From NCBI RefSeq assembly GCF_034344865.1, contig NZ_CP133774.1:6324001-6388000 (forward strand): a stretch of DNA of 64,000 nt, in the 5' to 3' direction. The notes beneath the pieces were generated by a model. That model made no database searches. It saw only the letters and a list, made by a program, of their open reading frames with translations, and was not told the origin of the DNA. This stretch comes from Pseudomonas sp. 10S4 (GTDB lineage: Bacteria; Pseudomonadota; Gammaproteobacteria; Pseudomonadales; Pseudomonadaceae). This document shows, piece after piece, positions 45,563 to 54,302 of the stretch; position 1 is the first letter of the stretch, and each line of letters starts with the position of its first letter. A program made the translations under genes and the position numbers.

Positions 45563-45927
45563 TGCAGCAGAACCCTGCGGGTCCAGATTATCCAGCGCCC
45601 GATTCACCGCCAGCTCACTGAGCATGATGATCTGCTGTAGTGCCAGCATCGTGTTGCGTTGCGGGCCGTCCAGCAGCGCGGCAAAGTCACTGGCCATCAC
45701 ACTCGCCGAGGCCAGGGATTCGCAGGCGTTGACCAGCAGGGTTTCAGTGTCGGTATTGGGGGCAATCATGAAAATCGTACTGGGTTTTCGCGGGGTGTTT
45801 TTGACGACGGTCGGCCCGAGGTAGTAGCTGAGTGCGCGGTCAGCGGCTTCCTTGAGCTTTTTTCCTCGAGCGCGGCGCTGGTGTTAGCTGATTCGGTTTC
45901 TGGCGGGTTGGGTGTGGCTTTGAACAT
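45560..45927 (-). pseudogene. DUF6124-family protein, frameshifted
   Basis: The start (MFKATPNPPETESANTSAALEE) comes from ATG 45925-45927 with AAGGAG upstream. The remainder (IAPNTDTETLLVNACESLASASVMASDFAALLDG, then NTMLALQQIIMLSELAVNRALD) belongs to a Pseudomonas-restricted family of about 120 residues usually present in many copies per genome. The frame breaks at six T (plus strand) 45858-45863. A seventh gives EEKKLKEAADRALSYYLGP and a single 122-residue protein. Function unknown. It sits behind an unusually long leader (next entry). Confidence 0.75.
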
Positions 45928-46449
45928 GGTGAAGCTCCTTGATCACTGGAGCCGCCAAACATCGCTGCTAAACGAAAAAGGGTGGCGACTGTACGCGGGT
46001 TAGCAGACCAGGGATCAAGGAACCCGGCGCACCGAAGTGCCCCACGCCCAGCCGCCATAATGCAGATCGACCGACGAAGTAGACGCCAATTGATCGAGAG
46101 GCTGTGCTGATGTGCCTTGATATTTGCCGAGCTGCTAAACCCGATCGCTGATTTGTCAGCGACCCGGAAACGATAAAACCCAGGCCAAAAGCGCACAAGC
46201 CGGCCGATTCTGGCGTACGTGTAGGCAAAGGCGCAAGGTTGCGTAGCTTTCCGGAAGTAACCCAGCCACAGATTAAACAAGCCTCTTAAACACCACCAAA
46301 CCGGGTAGGAGCTGCCGAAGGCTGCGCAGCCGAACAGGAGCAAGTTCCCTCGCCACAGGTAACCCATCGTCCTGTCGCCTGGCCACGCTCCCCACATAGC
46401 GGTCTGGATATTTTTGCGCTCCGGCCCGCAGTAAGGAGGCAACCGGCCG
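45928..46449 (-). other. Long leader/repeat-like region upstream of the DUF6124 gene
   Basis: 522 nt without a believable gene; the long minus-strand frame to 46442 looks like an artefact. I recall this kind of sequence recurring in front of DUF6124 paralogues in other pseudomonads, including segments like CGCCACCCTTTTTCGTTTAG. It has a TCGCTGA-caaa-TCAGCGA hairpin (around 46147-46165) and other short inverted repeats. The far end (46321-46359) is a single palindrome of the type at 45423-45444. Possibly a mobile module or structured leader. Confidence 0.4.
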
Positions 46450-46923
46450 TTATTGCATCTCGGCCGTTTTACTGTGGAACAGGCCCGTCAGATAGTCGAC
46501 AACGCGATCCACACGGCCGACACCCTGGGTCGCCGGATTACGCAACAGCCAGATGTCGGAGCGATGCGAAGGCCGATCCGCCAGTACCTGACGCAACCCG
46601 GATTGGTGCCCGACATAGGCTGGCAGCGCAGCGATACCCAGGTGGGCTTCAACCGCCTTGAGCTGGGCATTGAGGTTGGATACCCGCATCCAGAGCTTCT
46701 GCTCGCCACTCACTTGATCCAGCCATTGCGCCAGCGGCATGTAGGCCATCTCCTCGGTCCAGCCGATCAGGTTGTGCTGTTTCAACCCGGCGGGTTCCGT
46801 CGGCACACCATGGACCGCCGCATAACCTTCGGAACAGAACAACCCCTGCATCAGCGTCCCGACCCGGCGTACGGTGAAGTGGCCGTTTTCCGGCCGGCGC
46901 AATCGCACAATCCGTCCCCATGA
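46450..46923 (-). pseudogene. C-terminal remnant of a LysR-family regulator
   Basis: About 155 codons of LysR effector domain: ENGHFTVRRVGTLMQGLFCS, then YAAVHGVP and WMRVSNLNAQLKAVEAHLGIAALPAYVGHQSG. The DNA-binding half is absent. Upstream in the same frame is only the terminator of the neighbouring lipoprotein gene. No start codon or ribosome site. A truncated remnant, not a frameshift. Confidence 0.85.
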
Positions 46924-46952
46924 CGGTGCGCGCTGACAAACGCCAGAAACTG

Positions 46953-46977
46953 AAAAGCCCGGCTAAACCGGGCTTTT
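46953..46977. terminator. Bidirectional terminator
   Basis: AAAAGCCCGG-CTAAA-CCGGGCTTTT, perfect symmetry. Ends the minus-strand lipoprotein gene at 47019. Confidence 0.85.
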
Positions 46978-47018
46978 GCGCTTTTCAGGGCTGCTCGCCA
47001 GCCGGCGAAGCATAGCGC

Positions 47019-47354
47019 TTACTGAACGTTTTTCAACTTGACCACATCACCGGAAACCTTGGTGGTGTAACCGGTCAGGACCCAGGCCCAGAACCAGTTT
47101 TCCTGCACTTGGGTGTTGATCATCGCGTCGCCGCCCTTGGCCTGGATCGCCGCGTCTTGAGCGCGAACAAAACGGCTGTTCTGCTTGATCGGGATGACGC
47201 CAAACAGCAGCAGGCCGGTAGCGCTTGCTTCACTGTGGCCCAGAACGGTGTACTGGCTGCTGTCGTAGTGCTGGGTTTTCATCGGGGCGCCGGTGCAACC
47301 CGCCAGAACCAGACCGAACAGGGCGACGGCAACCACTTTGCTGAGGTAATTCAC
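47019..47354 (-). CDS. Small lipoprotein (TRL-like)
   Basis: 111 residues. Lipobox VLAGC at about residues 16-20 (YLSKVVAVALFGLVLAGC). The mature part (GHSEASATGLLLFGVIPIKQNSRFVRAQDAAIQAKGGDAMINTQVQENWFWAWVLTGYTTKVSGDVVKL) matches the fold of small TRL-like or YajG-like envelope lipoproteins: a central GLLLFG and a C-terminal sheet. AATGGAGTTACACC precedes the start. Function unknown; complete and with its own terminator. Confidence 0.75.
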   Translation of the reverse strand: MNYLSKVVAVALFGLVLAGCTGAPMKTQHYDSSQYTVLGHSEASATGLLLFGVIPIKQNSRFVRAQDAAIQAKGGDAMINTQVQENWFWAWVLTGYTTKVSGDVVKLKNVQ

Positions 47355-47450
47355 GGTGTAACTCCATTAGAAAACGCCCGGGATCCAGCTCTCGGGCGGC
47401 GCACACTCTAGCGGAGATAGTGGCCAATTGGTATCGCTTGTTGGCAACGT

Positions 47451-48356
47451 TCAAATTTCTTCACGTACTACGCCCCGCTCTTCTAGCAACCGCACAAACA
47501 TGGTCAGGCTTTGCGACACCGTGCCCCGGCGCCACACCAGCCAGGTGCGCAAATAACGGAAGGATTCCGACAGCGGCCAGATGCTCACCGTGGTACAGCC
47601 GGGCATGCTTTCGAGCATGCTGCGGGGCATCAGCGCCAGACCGGCACCGGCACTGACGCAGGCGAGCATGCCGTGATAGGACTCCATTTCGAAAATCTTG
47701 CCAGGCACCGAGGCGTCCTTGCTGAACCAGCTCTCGAAGTGGTGCCGGTACGAGCAGTTGGAGCGGAAGGCATAGATGTTCTCGCCGTTGACGTCCTGCG
47801 CACGGTGGATCGGGGCATGGTTGAGCGGCGCGATGACCACCATTTCTTCCTCGAACGCCGGCACGCCTTCCAGTGCCGGGTGCAGCACCGGACCGTCGAC
47901 GAACGCGGCGGCCAATCGACCAGAGAGCACGCCGTCGATCATGGTGCCGGAAGGACCGGTGGACAGGGCCAGCTCGACCTTGGCGTGCTTCTGGTTGTAG
48001 GCGGCCAACAGCTCGGGAATCCGCACCGCCGCCGTGCTCTCCAGCGAACCTAGTGGGAAAGACCCTTGCGGCTCTTCACCCGCCACGGTGGCCCGGGCCT
48101 CCTGAACCAGGTCGAGAATACGCCGGGCGTAATCGAGAAAACTCCAACCGGCCGGCGACAGGCGCAAGCGGCTTTTCTCGCGGATAAACAGGTCCACCCC
48201 CAGATCCAGCTCCAGTTGCTTGATACGCGTTGTCAGGTTCGAGGGTACCCGGTGGATGTGCTGAGCGGCCGCACTGATGCTGCCGTGTTCGGCAACCGCT
48301 TTGAAAATCTCGAGCTGGACCAGATCCAAGTCATTCTCCAAACGTGAACGATACAC
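47451..48356 (-). CDS. ptrR: LysR-family regulator PtrR
   Basis: 301 residues as opened at GTG 48356, with a nearer TTG alternative before the conserved [22 protein letters not shown]. The match to E. coli PtrR (YneJ) is close over the whole length, including [58 protein letters not shown] and [11 protein letters not shown]. PtrR controls the succinate-semialdehyde dehydrogenase sad in putrescine use. It is divergent from that gene here too, with 73 nt between starts. Confidence 0.88.
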   Translation of the reverse strand: MYRSRLENDLDLVQLEIFKAVAEHGSISAAAQHIHRVPSNLTTRIKQLELDLGVDLFIREKSRLRLSPAGWSFLDYARRILDLVQEARATVAGEEPQGSFPLGSLESTAAVRIPELLAAYNQKHAKVELALSTGPSGTMIDGVLSGRLAAAFVDGPVLHPALEGVPAFEEEMVVIAPLNHAPIHRAQDVNGENIYAFRSNCSYRHHFESWFSKDASVPGKIFEMESYHGMLACVSAGAGLALMPRSMLESMPGCTTVSIWPLSESFRYLRTWLVWRRGTVSQSLTMFVRLLEERGVVREEI

Positions 48357-48429
48357 TCAGTATTATTCAGTTTCCAGAAAACAACCACCCCCGTAATCTG
48401 AGCGCATACCCACCCAGCAGGACGGTGCC

Positions 48430-49821
48430 ATGACCCAGGTTTCCAGTCTCACCCATGCCATTTCGATCAACCCCGCCAATGGAGAGCAGATCGGCCACTA
48501 CCCTTTCGAATCCGCCGAGGCACTGGACGCCGCCCTCGCCCGTGCCGCCGCCGGTTTCTCGGTATGGCGCCGGACACCAGTAGAACAGCGCGCACAATCG
48601 CTGATCGCCCTGGCCCAGGCACTGCGCGACGATGCGCCAAAACTGGCGCGCATGATCACTCTGGAAATGGGTAAGCCCACCACCCAGGCCCGCGGTGAAA
48701 TCGAAAAGTGTGCGCAACTGTGCGAGTGGTACGCCGAACACGGCCCCGCCATGTTGACCGCCGAGTCGACGCTGGTTGAAGGTGGCAAGGCGCGCATTGA
48801 ATACCGCCCGCTGGGCCCGATTCTCGCCGTGATGCCGTGGAACTTCCCGATCTGGCAGGTACTGCGTGGCGCCGTTCCGGCGTTGATCGCCGGCAACACC
48901 TACGTCCTCAAGCACGCGCCCAACGTCATGGGCAGCGCCTATTTGCTGCGCGATGCAATCCAGCGCGCCGGGTTTGCCGAAGGTGTGTTTGAAGTTATCA
49001 ACGTCACGCCGGACGGCGTTTCAAAAGCAATTACCGACCCACGCATCGCCGCCGTGACCCTCACCGGCAGCGTGCGCGCCGGTATCGCCATCGGTGCTCA
49101 GGCCGGTGCGGCGCTGAAGAAGTGCGTGCTGGAACTCGGTGGCTCCGATCCTTTCATTGTGCTCAACGACGCCGACCTGGACGACGCCGTCAAAGCCGCT
49201 GTGATTGGCCGTTACCAGAACACCGGGCAAGTGTGCGCGGCGGCCAAGCGCCTGATTGTCGAGCAAGGCGTTGTCGAGGAATTCACCCGCAAGTTTGTCG
49301 AGGCGACTCGCAAGCTGGTAGTCGGTGATCCGCTGGCCACCGAGACCTACATTGGCCCGATGGCGCGTTTTGATCTGCGTGATGAACTGGACCAACAGGT
49401 ACGCGACACCCTGGAAGAAGGCGCGACGTTGTTACTTGGCGGTAAGAAGGCTGAAGGCCCCGGCAACTTCTATGAGCCGACCGTGTTCAGCAACGTCACC
49501 GACCAGATGACTTCGTTCAAGCAGGAACTGTTTGGCCCGGTCGCCTCGATCATTACCGCCCGCGATGCCGCCCATGCGTTGGCGCTGGCCAATGACAGTG
49601 AGTTCGGGCTGGCTTCAACGATCTACACCCGCGATCTTGAACTGGCCAAGCAAATGGCCGATGAGCTTGAAACCGGTGGAGTGTTCATCAACGGCTACTG
49701 CGCCAGCGACCCGCGCGTCACCTTCGGCGGCGTGAAGAAGAGCGGATTTGGTCGTGAGCTGTCGCACTTTGGCGTACGCGAATTCTGCAACGCGCAGACC
49801 GTGTGGCTGGATCGCCGCTGA
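48430..49821 (+). CDS. sad: Succinate-semialdehyde dehydrogenase (Sad type)
   Basis: 463 residues, an aldehyde dehydrogenase. General base Glu235 is in LELGGSDP, the catalytic nucleophile is Cys269 in NTGQVCAA, and the NAD-binding segment is in PWNFPIWQVLRGAVPAL. It corresponds to Sad/YneI, NAD-linked oxidation of succinate semialdehyde to succinate, the last step of putrescine and GABA catabolism. The divergent ptrR supports this over other aldehydes. Confidence 0.88.
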   Translation: MTQVSSLTHAISINPANGEQIGHYPFESAEALDAALARAAAGFSVWRRTPVEQRAQSLIALAQALRDDAPKLARMITLEMGKPTTQARGEIEKCAQLCEWYAEHGPAMLTAESTLVEGGKARIEYRPLGPILAVMPWNFPIWQVLRGAVPALIAGNTYVLKHAPNVMGSAYLLRDAIQRAGFAEGVFEVINVTPDGVSKAITDPRIAAVTLTGSVRAGIAIGAQAGAALKKCVLELGGSDPFIVLNDADLDDAVKAAVIGRYQNTGQVCAAAKRLIVEQGVVEEFTRKFVEATRKLVVGDPLATETYIGPMARFDLRDELDQQVRDTLEEGATLLLGGKKAEGPGNFYEPTVFSNVTDQMTSFKQELFGPVASIITARDAAHALALANDSEFGLASTIYTRDLELAKQMADELETGGVFINGYCASDPRVTFGGVKKSGFGRELSHFGVREFCNAQTVWLDRR

Positions 49822-49834
49822 GTAACAACGCATG

Positions 49835-49868
49835 AAAAAGCCCGGGAGCGTTTGGCTCCCAGGCTTTT
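49835..49868. terminator. Bidirectional terminator between sad and the MarR-GNAT gene
   Basis: AAAAAGCCCGGGAGC-GTTTG-GCTCCCAGGCTTTT; 13-bp stem with one bulge, ends both convergent genes. Confidence 0.8.
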
Positions 49869-49874
49869 GCGTGT

Positions 49875-50834
49875 TCACGGTGAACCATTGACCGGCCTGG
49901 GCCGAACAAACCATTGCCCGATAATCCGTCCACCCCAGTGCTCCCCTTCTTGCTCCTGCTCCAGTGTGAAACCCACGTCTTCATACAGTTTGCGCGCCGC
50001 ATCCAGGCCTTTGAACGTCCACAGTCGCGTTGCCCGAAAGCCCCATTCGTCACAGAACTTGATGGCTTGCGCCAGCAAGCGTTTGCCGGCACCTTTGCCC
50101 CGCGCGCTGTCATCCAGAATGAAACAACGCAGCACTGCGTCCCCACCCTCACCTTCGCCGTCGATGGCGATCGAACCGACGATCCGCTCGCCGTCGAGCG
50201 CCACCCACACCTCGTTGCGCGGGTTGTGCAAACGCCCCATCAGTTCGGCCATGTCGCTGGCCACCAGGCTTTCGAATGGCTGGCCGAAGTTCGCGTGTTT
50301 GGCGTAATAGCAGGCATGCATTTCCACCATGCGGCCGATGATGCCGGGGCGGTAGCCCCGGGCAATTTCCAACGGTGCCGGGGGCGTTGGCTCTGTACCG
50401 AGTCGCTCAGTGTGCAGCGCTCCGGCATAGTGGCCGAGACCTTCGCTCACTGTCTGCTGTTGCGCCTCGGTCAAGTGTGCCATGGCCGCGCCGACCCGCC
50501 GGGTGGCGAACGCATCCACCGCGCGCAACGTCTGTCGGCCCTGTGCCGTGAGTTGCAGTTTTTTCGAGCGCGCATCCTGCTCATTCGGCACTTCTTCGAT
50601 CTCGCCCGCCTCGATGAGTTTGCGCACCATACGGCTGACGCTGGATTTTTCCAGACCCAGCAGCGCCACCAATTCCACGGCCGTCAGCGAATCGCGGTTG
50701 CCCAGCTCCACGATGGTGTGCACGGAGGACGGCGGATACTCCGTCGCCGCCAGCGTGGCCTGCATGAAACCCAACTCCCGCACCATGAGGCGCGACGCCG
50801 AACGGACGTGGTTAATCAGGTTGGAATCGGTCAC
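49875..50834 (-). CDS. MarR-type regulator fused to a GNAT acetyltransferase
   Basis: 319 residues from GTG 50832-50834, with CGAGGTGTGTGCC just upstream. Residues about 1-150 are a MarR winged helix (NRDSLTAVELVALLGLEKSSVSRMVRKLIEAGEIEEV). Residues about 165-319 are a GNAT domain with acetyl-CoA loop LDDSARGKGAGKRLLAQAI. A fused regulator and enzyme of this kind is known in Pseudomonas and other proteobacteria. The target and substrate are unknown; amine or antibiotic acetylation is a guess. Complete. Confidence 0.85.
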   Translation of the reverse strand: MTDSNLINHVRSASRLMVRELGFMQATLAATEYPPSSVHTIVELGNRDSLTAVELVALLGLEKSSVSRMVRKLIEAGEIEEVPNEQDARSKKLQLTAQGRQTLRAVDAFATRRVGAAMAHLTEAQQQTVSEGLGHYAGALHTERLGTEPTPPAPLEIARGYRPGIIGRMVEMHACYYAKHANFGQPFESLVASDMAELMGRLHNPRNEVWVALDGERIVGSIAIDGEGEGGDAVLRCFILDDSARGKGAGKRLLAQAIKFCDEWGFRATRLWTFKGLDAARKLYEDVGFTLEQEQEGEHWGGRIIGQWFVRPRPVNGSP

Positions 50835-51046
50835 GGCACACACCTCGCGAGAAACGATGAGTTAGTTGTATAGCACAACAAAATGATCGTCAATCGAGGC
50901 GTGACCGCCCGTAACCCGGCCCGAGGCCGCTGCAATGCTTCGCTATTCTTAACGACACACCCGCTGGAACTGCGCAATGTGGGGCTGGCGGTAATCGGGA
51001 GCAAGGGTCTTGGTAGGGAGCAGCCACTTCAACCGAGCATCAAACA

Positions 51047-51351
51047 ATGAAAATGCTACTGACGGTCGAATTCCCGCACGAACCTTTCAACACGCTGGTC
51101 CGGGCCGGCAAAGTCGGCGAAATCATAGGGCGGGTACTGGATAGCATCAAACCCGAGACGGCTTACTTCACTGAGCAGGACGGCATGCGCGGTGGGATTT
51201 TCCTGATCGACATGCAGGACGCTTCCGAAATCCCGCGTTTTGCCGAACCGTTTTTCTCAACTTCCAGGCCAGTTGCAAATTCCGTATCGCCATGAGCCCG
51301 CAGGATCTGCAGAAAGCCGGACTGGAGGCCCTTGGCAAAACCTGGGGCTGA
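51047..51351 (+). pseudogene. Small conserved hypothetical protein, frameshifted
   Basis: KMLLTVEFPHEPFNTLVRAGKVGEII and PETAYFTEQDGMRGGIFLIDMQDASEIPRFAEPFF open the family of about 100-residue proteins that many databases mislabel as 'panthothenate synthetase'. The frame breaks at TTTTTCTC (51251-51257). One extra C gives EPFFLNFQASCKFRIAMSPQDLQKAGLEALGKTWG, total 101 residues. No true pantothenate function is evident. Probably intact in the organism. Confidence 0.75.
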
Positions 51352-51358
51352 GGCCTGA

Positions 51359-52791
51359 TCAGGACGCCGTGGCCCCAGCCCTGCGGCCACGACTTGCCAA
51401 AGCGATGGCGAGCGCTACGACGATCAGAACAGCGGCCACCGCAAACGTAATGCGCATACCGGAGGCGACGGCTTCAGGAGCCGTCGTGGTCAAGTCAGTC
51501 GCCGCTGAAGCGAGGGCAAACACCGCGCCGATCACAGATGCGCCGGTGATCAGCCCGAGATTGCGTGACAGGCTGAGCAGGCCGGACATCACCCCCGCTG
51601 CTCCGAAGGCACGTCCAGCATCACGATCGTGTTGTTCGCTGCCTGGAACAACTGATATCCGGGGGTCAAGATGACGATGGCCGCGACGTACCCCGCCAGG
51701 CCGAACAGCGCCGGGAGCACGGAAAGTGCCACGCAACCCGCCGCCATCGCGATCAGCCCGACGATGACCATGATCGGCGCACCAAAACGGTCAACCACAC
51801 GCCCCGCCGGAAAACCGCTCAGTGCCGAGATGACCGGGCCAATCGACATCACCCCGCCGACAATGGCCAGGTTGAGCCCCAGGCCACGAAGAAGGTAGAA
51901 CGGCCCTACCACCAGTGTCGCCATCATCACCGTCGAAACGAACAGGTTCATGGTGAGGCTGCCGCTCAGCGAACCATCACGGAACATCGCCAAACGAATC
52001 AGCGGTGATCGCACCCTCGCCTCGACGAAAACGAAGAGCCCACCACCGAAGACAGCCGCCAGTAGCAGCGCCACGTTGAGCGCACCGAAACTGCCGCGGC
52101 CCAGGGTCATGGCGAGTGCATAGGCCGCGAGTGTCAGCGCCAGCAGCAGCGTGCCCAGAGGATCGAAACCGTAACCTGCGGTCTTCGGCTCCCGCCGATC
52201 GGCAGGCAGGTAAAGGTACGCGAGCACGAACGTCAGAATCCCCAGCGGTACGTTGATGAGGAAAATCGACTGCCAACCGAATCCGGCGATCAGCACACCA
52301 CCCAGCGACGGACCGAGCGCGGTGCCAATGGCCGACATCGTCCCGAGCAACCCCATGGCGCTACCGGTCCTGTCCTTCGGCACCGTCTCACCGATAAACG
52401 CCATGGTCAGCGCCATCATGATCGCCGCGCCCAGGCCCTGTACCGCCCGCGCGGCAATCAGCAGCGAGAGCTTCGGCGCCAGGCCGCACAAGGCTGAAGC
52501 CAGCGTAAACACAACAATGCCGACCAGCAGCAATCGACGTCGGCCGATGAGGTCACCGAGCCGTCCTACGCTGACAATCAACGTGGTAATGGCGAGTAGA
52601 TAGGCGAGGACGATCCACTGCACGGCTTGAAAGGACGCGCTGAACGCCTGGGCCAAGGCCGGCAAGCCGACATTGGCGATGCTGGTGCCCAGGGATGAGA
52701 GCAACATCGACAACGACAGGCTCGCGGCCCTCGTCGCGACCGACGGTGTCCACTGCTCGCTGGCGGCGATAGTCTGATTTGGATTGATCAT
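51359..52791 (-). pseudogene. MFS drug-efflux-type transporter (DHA2), frameshifted
   Basis: 14-helix major-facilitator topology with GRLGDLIGRRRLLLVGIVVFTLASALCG (motif A) and the DHA2 sequence around LGPSLGGVLIAGFGWQSIFLINVPLG. The frame breaks at five C (plus strand) 51592-51596. Another base joins VPSEQRG to VMSGLLSLSRNLGLITGASVIGAVFAL and gives 477 residues. Substrate unknown; drug, dye or organic-anion export is likely. Divergent from a LysR gene with a dyad between them. Probably a sequencing error. Confidence 0.82.
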
Positions 52792-52878
52792 GAGGATGAG
52801 TTCCTTGACTGGTAACGCCCGAAACGGAGCTGTAAAAAGCCTACGGCGTTGCCTGACAAGGCGGAAGGCGCACCATTT

Positions 52879-52893
52879 GCACATTACTTGTGC
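52879..52893. promoter_or_regulatory. Short dyad in the MFS/LysR gap
   Basis: GCAC-ATTACTT-GTGC, T-N11-A-like spacing, 44 nt before the LysR start. Confidence 0.35.
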
Positions 52894-52936
52894 GTTTGAC
52901 GCCATACCCCGATCACGCTTGTGCTACCGTCGAAAT

Positions 52937-53841
52937 ATGTCGATGCCCGATCTCAACTTGCTTATTACCCTGGATGTTCTGCTCACAGAAGGCAGTGTCA
53001 CGCGCGCTGCCCAGCGCCTGCGACTGAGCCCGTCGGCGATGAGCCGGGCCTTGGCGCGCTTGCGTGAAACGACGGGCGATCCGCTGCTGGTCAGGGCCGG
53101 TCGCGGCCTCGTACCCACCCCCGCGCACTCGAACTGCGCGAGCGGGTCAGCCAGTTGGTCCAGGACGCGGAAGCGGTTTTGCGCCCGGTTGAGCAGCTCA
53201 ATCCGAAACTATTGGTGCGCACCTTTACCATCCGCACCAGCGACGGTTTTGTCGAGACGTTCGGCCCGGACCTGCTTGCTCGTGTCAGCGAAGAAGCGCC
53301 GGGCGTGCGGCTGCTGTTTGTGCAAAAGCCCAACAAAGACAGCACGCCACTGCGAGACGGGAGTGTCGACATGGAAACCGGCGTGGTCGGCAAGTCGATG
53401 GCGCCTGAGGTGCGAGCGCAGGCGCTGTTCAGGGACCGATTTATCGGTGTCGTGCGCCTGGAGCATCCACTGAGCCAAGGCGAAATCACCCCCGCCCATT
53501 ATGCCGCCGGCCGCCACATTGGCGTGTCGCGACGGGGCCCGGAGAAAGGGCCGACAGCCATTGATGACGCCTTGAATGCCCAGGGGCTGGAACGAGAGAT
53601 CGTCACCATCGTCGGCGGCTTTTCGACCGCTCTGGCGCTCGTTCGGGCCTGCGACCTGATCGCCAGCGTGCCCGAGCGGCATACCGCCAGCCTGCGCGCC
53701 GGCCTGCACAGTTTTCCCCTTCCGGTTGTCATCCCCCCGATCACGGTGTCATTGCTCTGGCACCCTCGACTGGAAGCCGACCCGGCACATCGCTGGTTGC
53801 GCGGGTGTATCCGGGATGTGTGCGCCCAGCCATTCTTGTAG
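52937..53841 (+). pseudogene. LysR-family regulator of the MFS gene, frameshifted
   Basis: Helix-turn-helix [57 protein letters not shown], then the frame breaks at five C, 53118-53122. A sixth C gives [23 protein letters not shown] and joins a complete effector domain, 301 residues. The [18 protein letters not shown] type places it with NodD/LinR-like regulators that often control aromatic or drug efflux genes. No good ribosome site before ATG 52937. Confidence 0.82.
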
Positions 53842-53903
53842 CGCCATGCGTAAGTCCCGTGTCTAGAGGACTTGCCCAATACCCGTCAGTCAAGAAGTAC
53901 AAC

Positions 53904-53996
53904 CTGTGGGAGCGGGCTTGCTCGCGAAGGCAGTGTGTCAGCCAATGTTAATGGCGACTGACACTCCCTCTTCGCGAGCAAGCTCGCTCCCACAGG
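53904..53996. repeat. REPIN (paired REP palindromes)
   Basis: CTGTGGGAGCGGGCTTGCTC at the left and GAGCAAGCTCGCTCCCACAG at the right; more perfect copy of the element at 45178. It lies upstream of the kdp promoter. Confidence 0.88.
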
Positions 53997-54025
53997 GATT
54001 GCGGTGTTCGTAGTTTCTGCTGTGG

Positions 54026-54047
54026 TCTTTATAAGATCTTTATTCCC
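54026..54047 (+). promoter_or_regulatory. Probable KdpE operator of the kdp operon
   Basis: Direct repeat TCTTTATAAGA-TCTTTATTCCC: two CTTTAT half-sites with an 11-bp period, as expected for an OmpR/PhoB-class response regulator, about 72 nt before the first small ORF of the operon. Confidence 0.55.
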
Positions 54048-54117
54048 CCGCCCCTAATCCTGATAACAACTTACCAAGCGTCCCTCTAGGCTTTGCTCAT
54101 CAGCGGGAGGAAACGCC

Positions 54118-54213
54118 ATGGACTTCATCTTTCTAATACTCGACGCAGTGTTTTTCATCAGCCTGATCGGCCTGGCACTTGGCTGTGCGGCGCTCAACAG
54201 GAGACGGTCATGA
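54118..54213 (+). CDS. Small membrane peptide ahead of kdpF
   Basis: 31 residues ([20 protein letters not shown] plus a Cys/Ala-rich end and NRRRS). One membrane helix with positive C-terminal tail, like other membrane mini-proteins. A strong ribosome site (GGGAGGAAACGCC) precedes the ATG, and the TGA overlaps the kdpF ATG. It may assist KdpFABC assembly or just couple translation. Confidence 0.6.
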   Translation: MDFIFLILDAVFFISLIGLALGCAALNRRRS

Positions 54214-54302
54214 CGGGCTTTTATCTGTTCGGCGGGATCATCGCGGCCGGGTTGCTGGTGTACCTGGTCGCCGCGCTGTTTTTTCCGGAGGACTTCCTAT
54301 GA
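54210..54302 (+). CDS. kdpF: KdpF, small subunit of the K+ ATPase
   Basis: 30 residues, single helix ([20 protein letters not shown] and ALFFPEDF), matching the family. KdpF lies along KdpA and stabilises the complex. Overlaps the upstream peptide gene and kdpA (ATGA) on both sides. Confidence 0.85.
   Translation: MTGFYLFGGIIAAGLLVYLVAALFFPEDFL

Noticed and set aside
45840..46442. 200-codon minus-strand frame over the DUF6124 leader
   Set aside because: No ribosome site, odd composition, and it runs into the true DUF6124 start in another frame; treated as non-coding leader.
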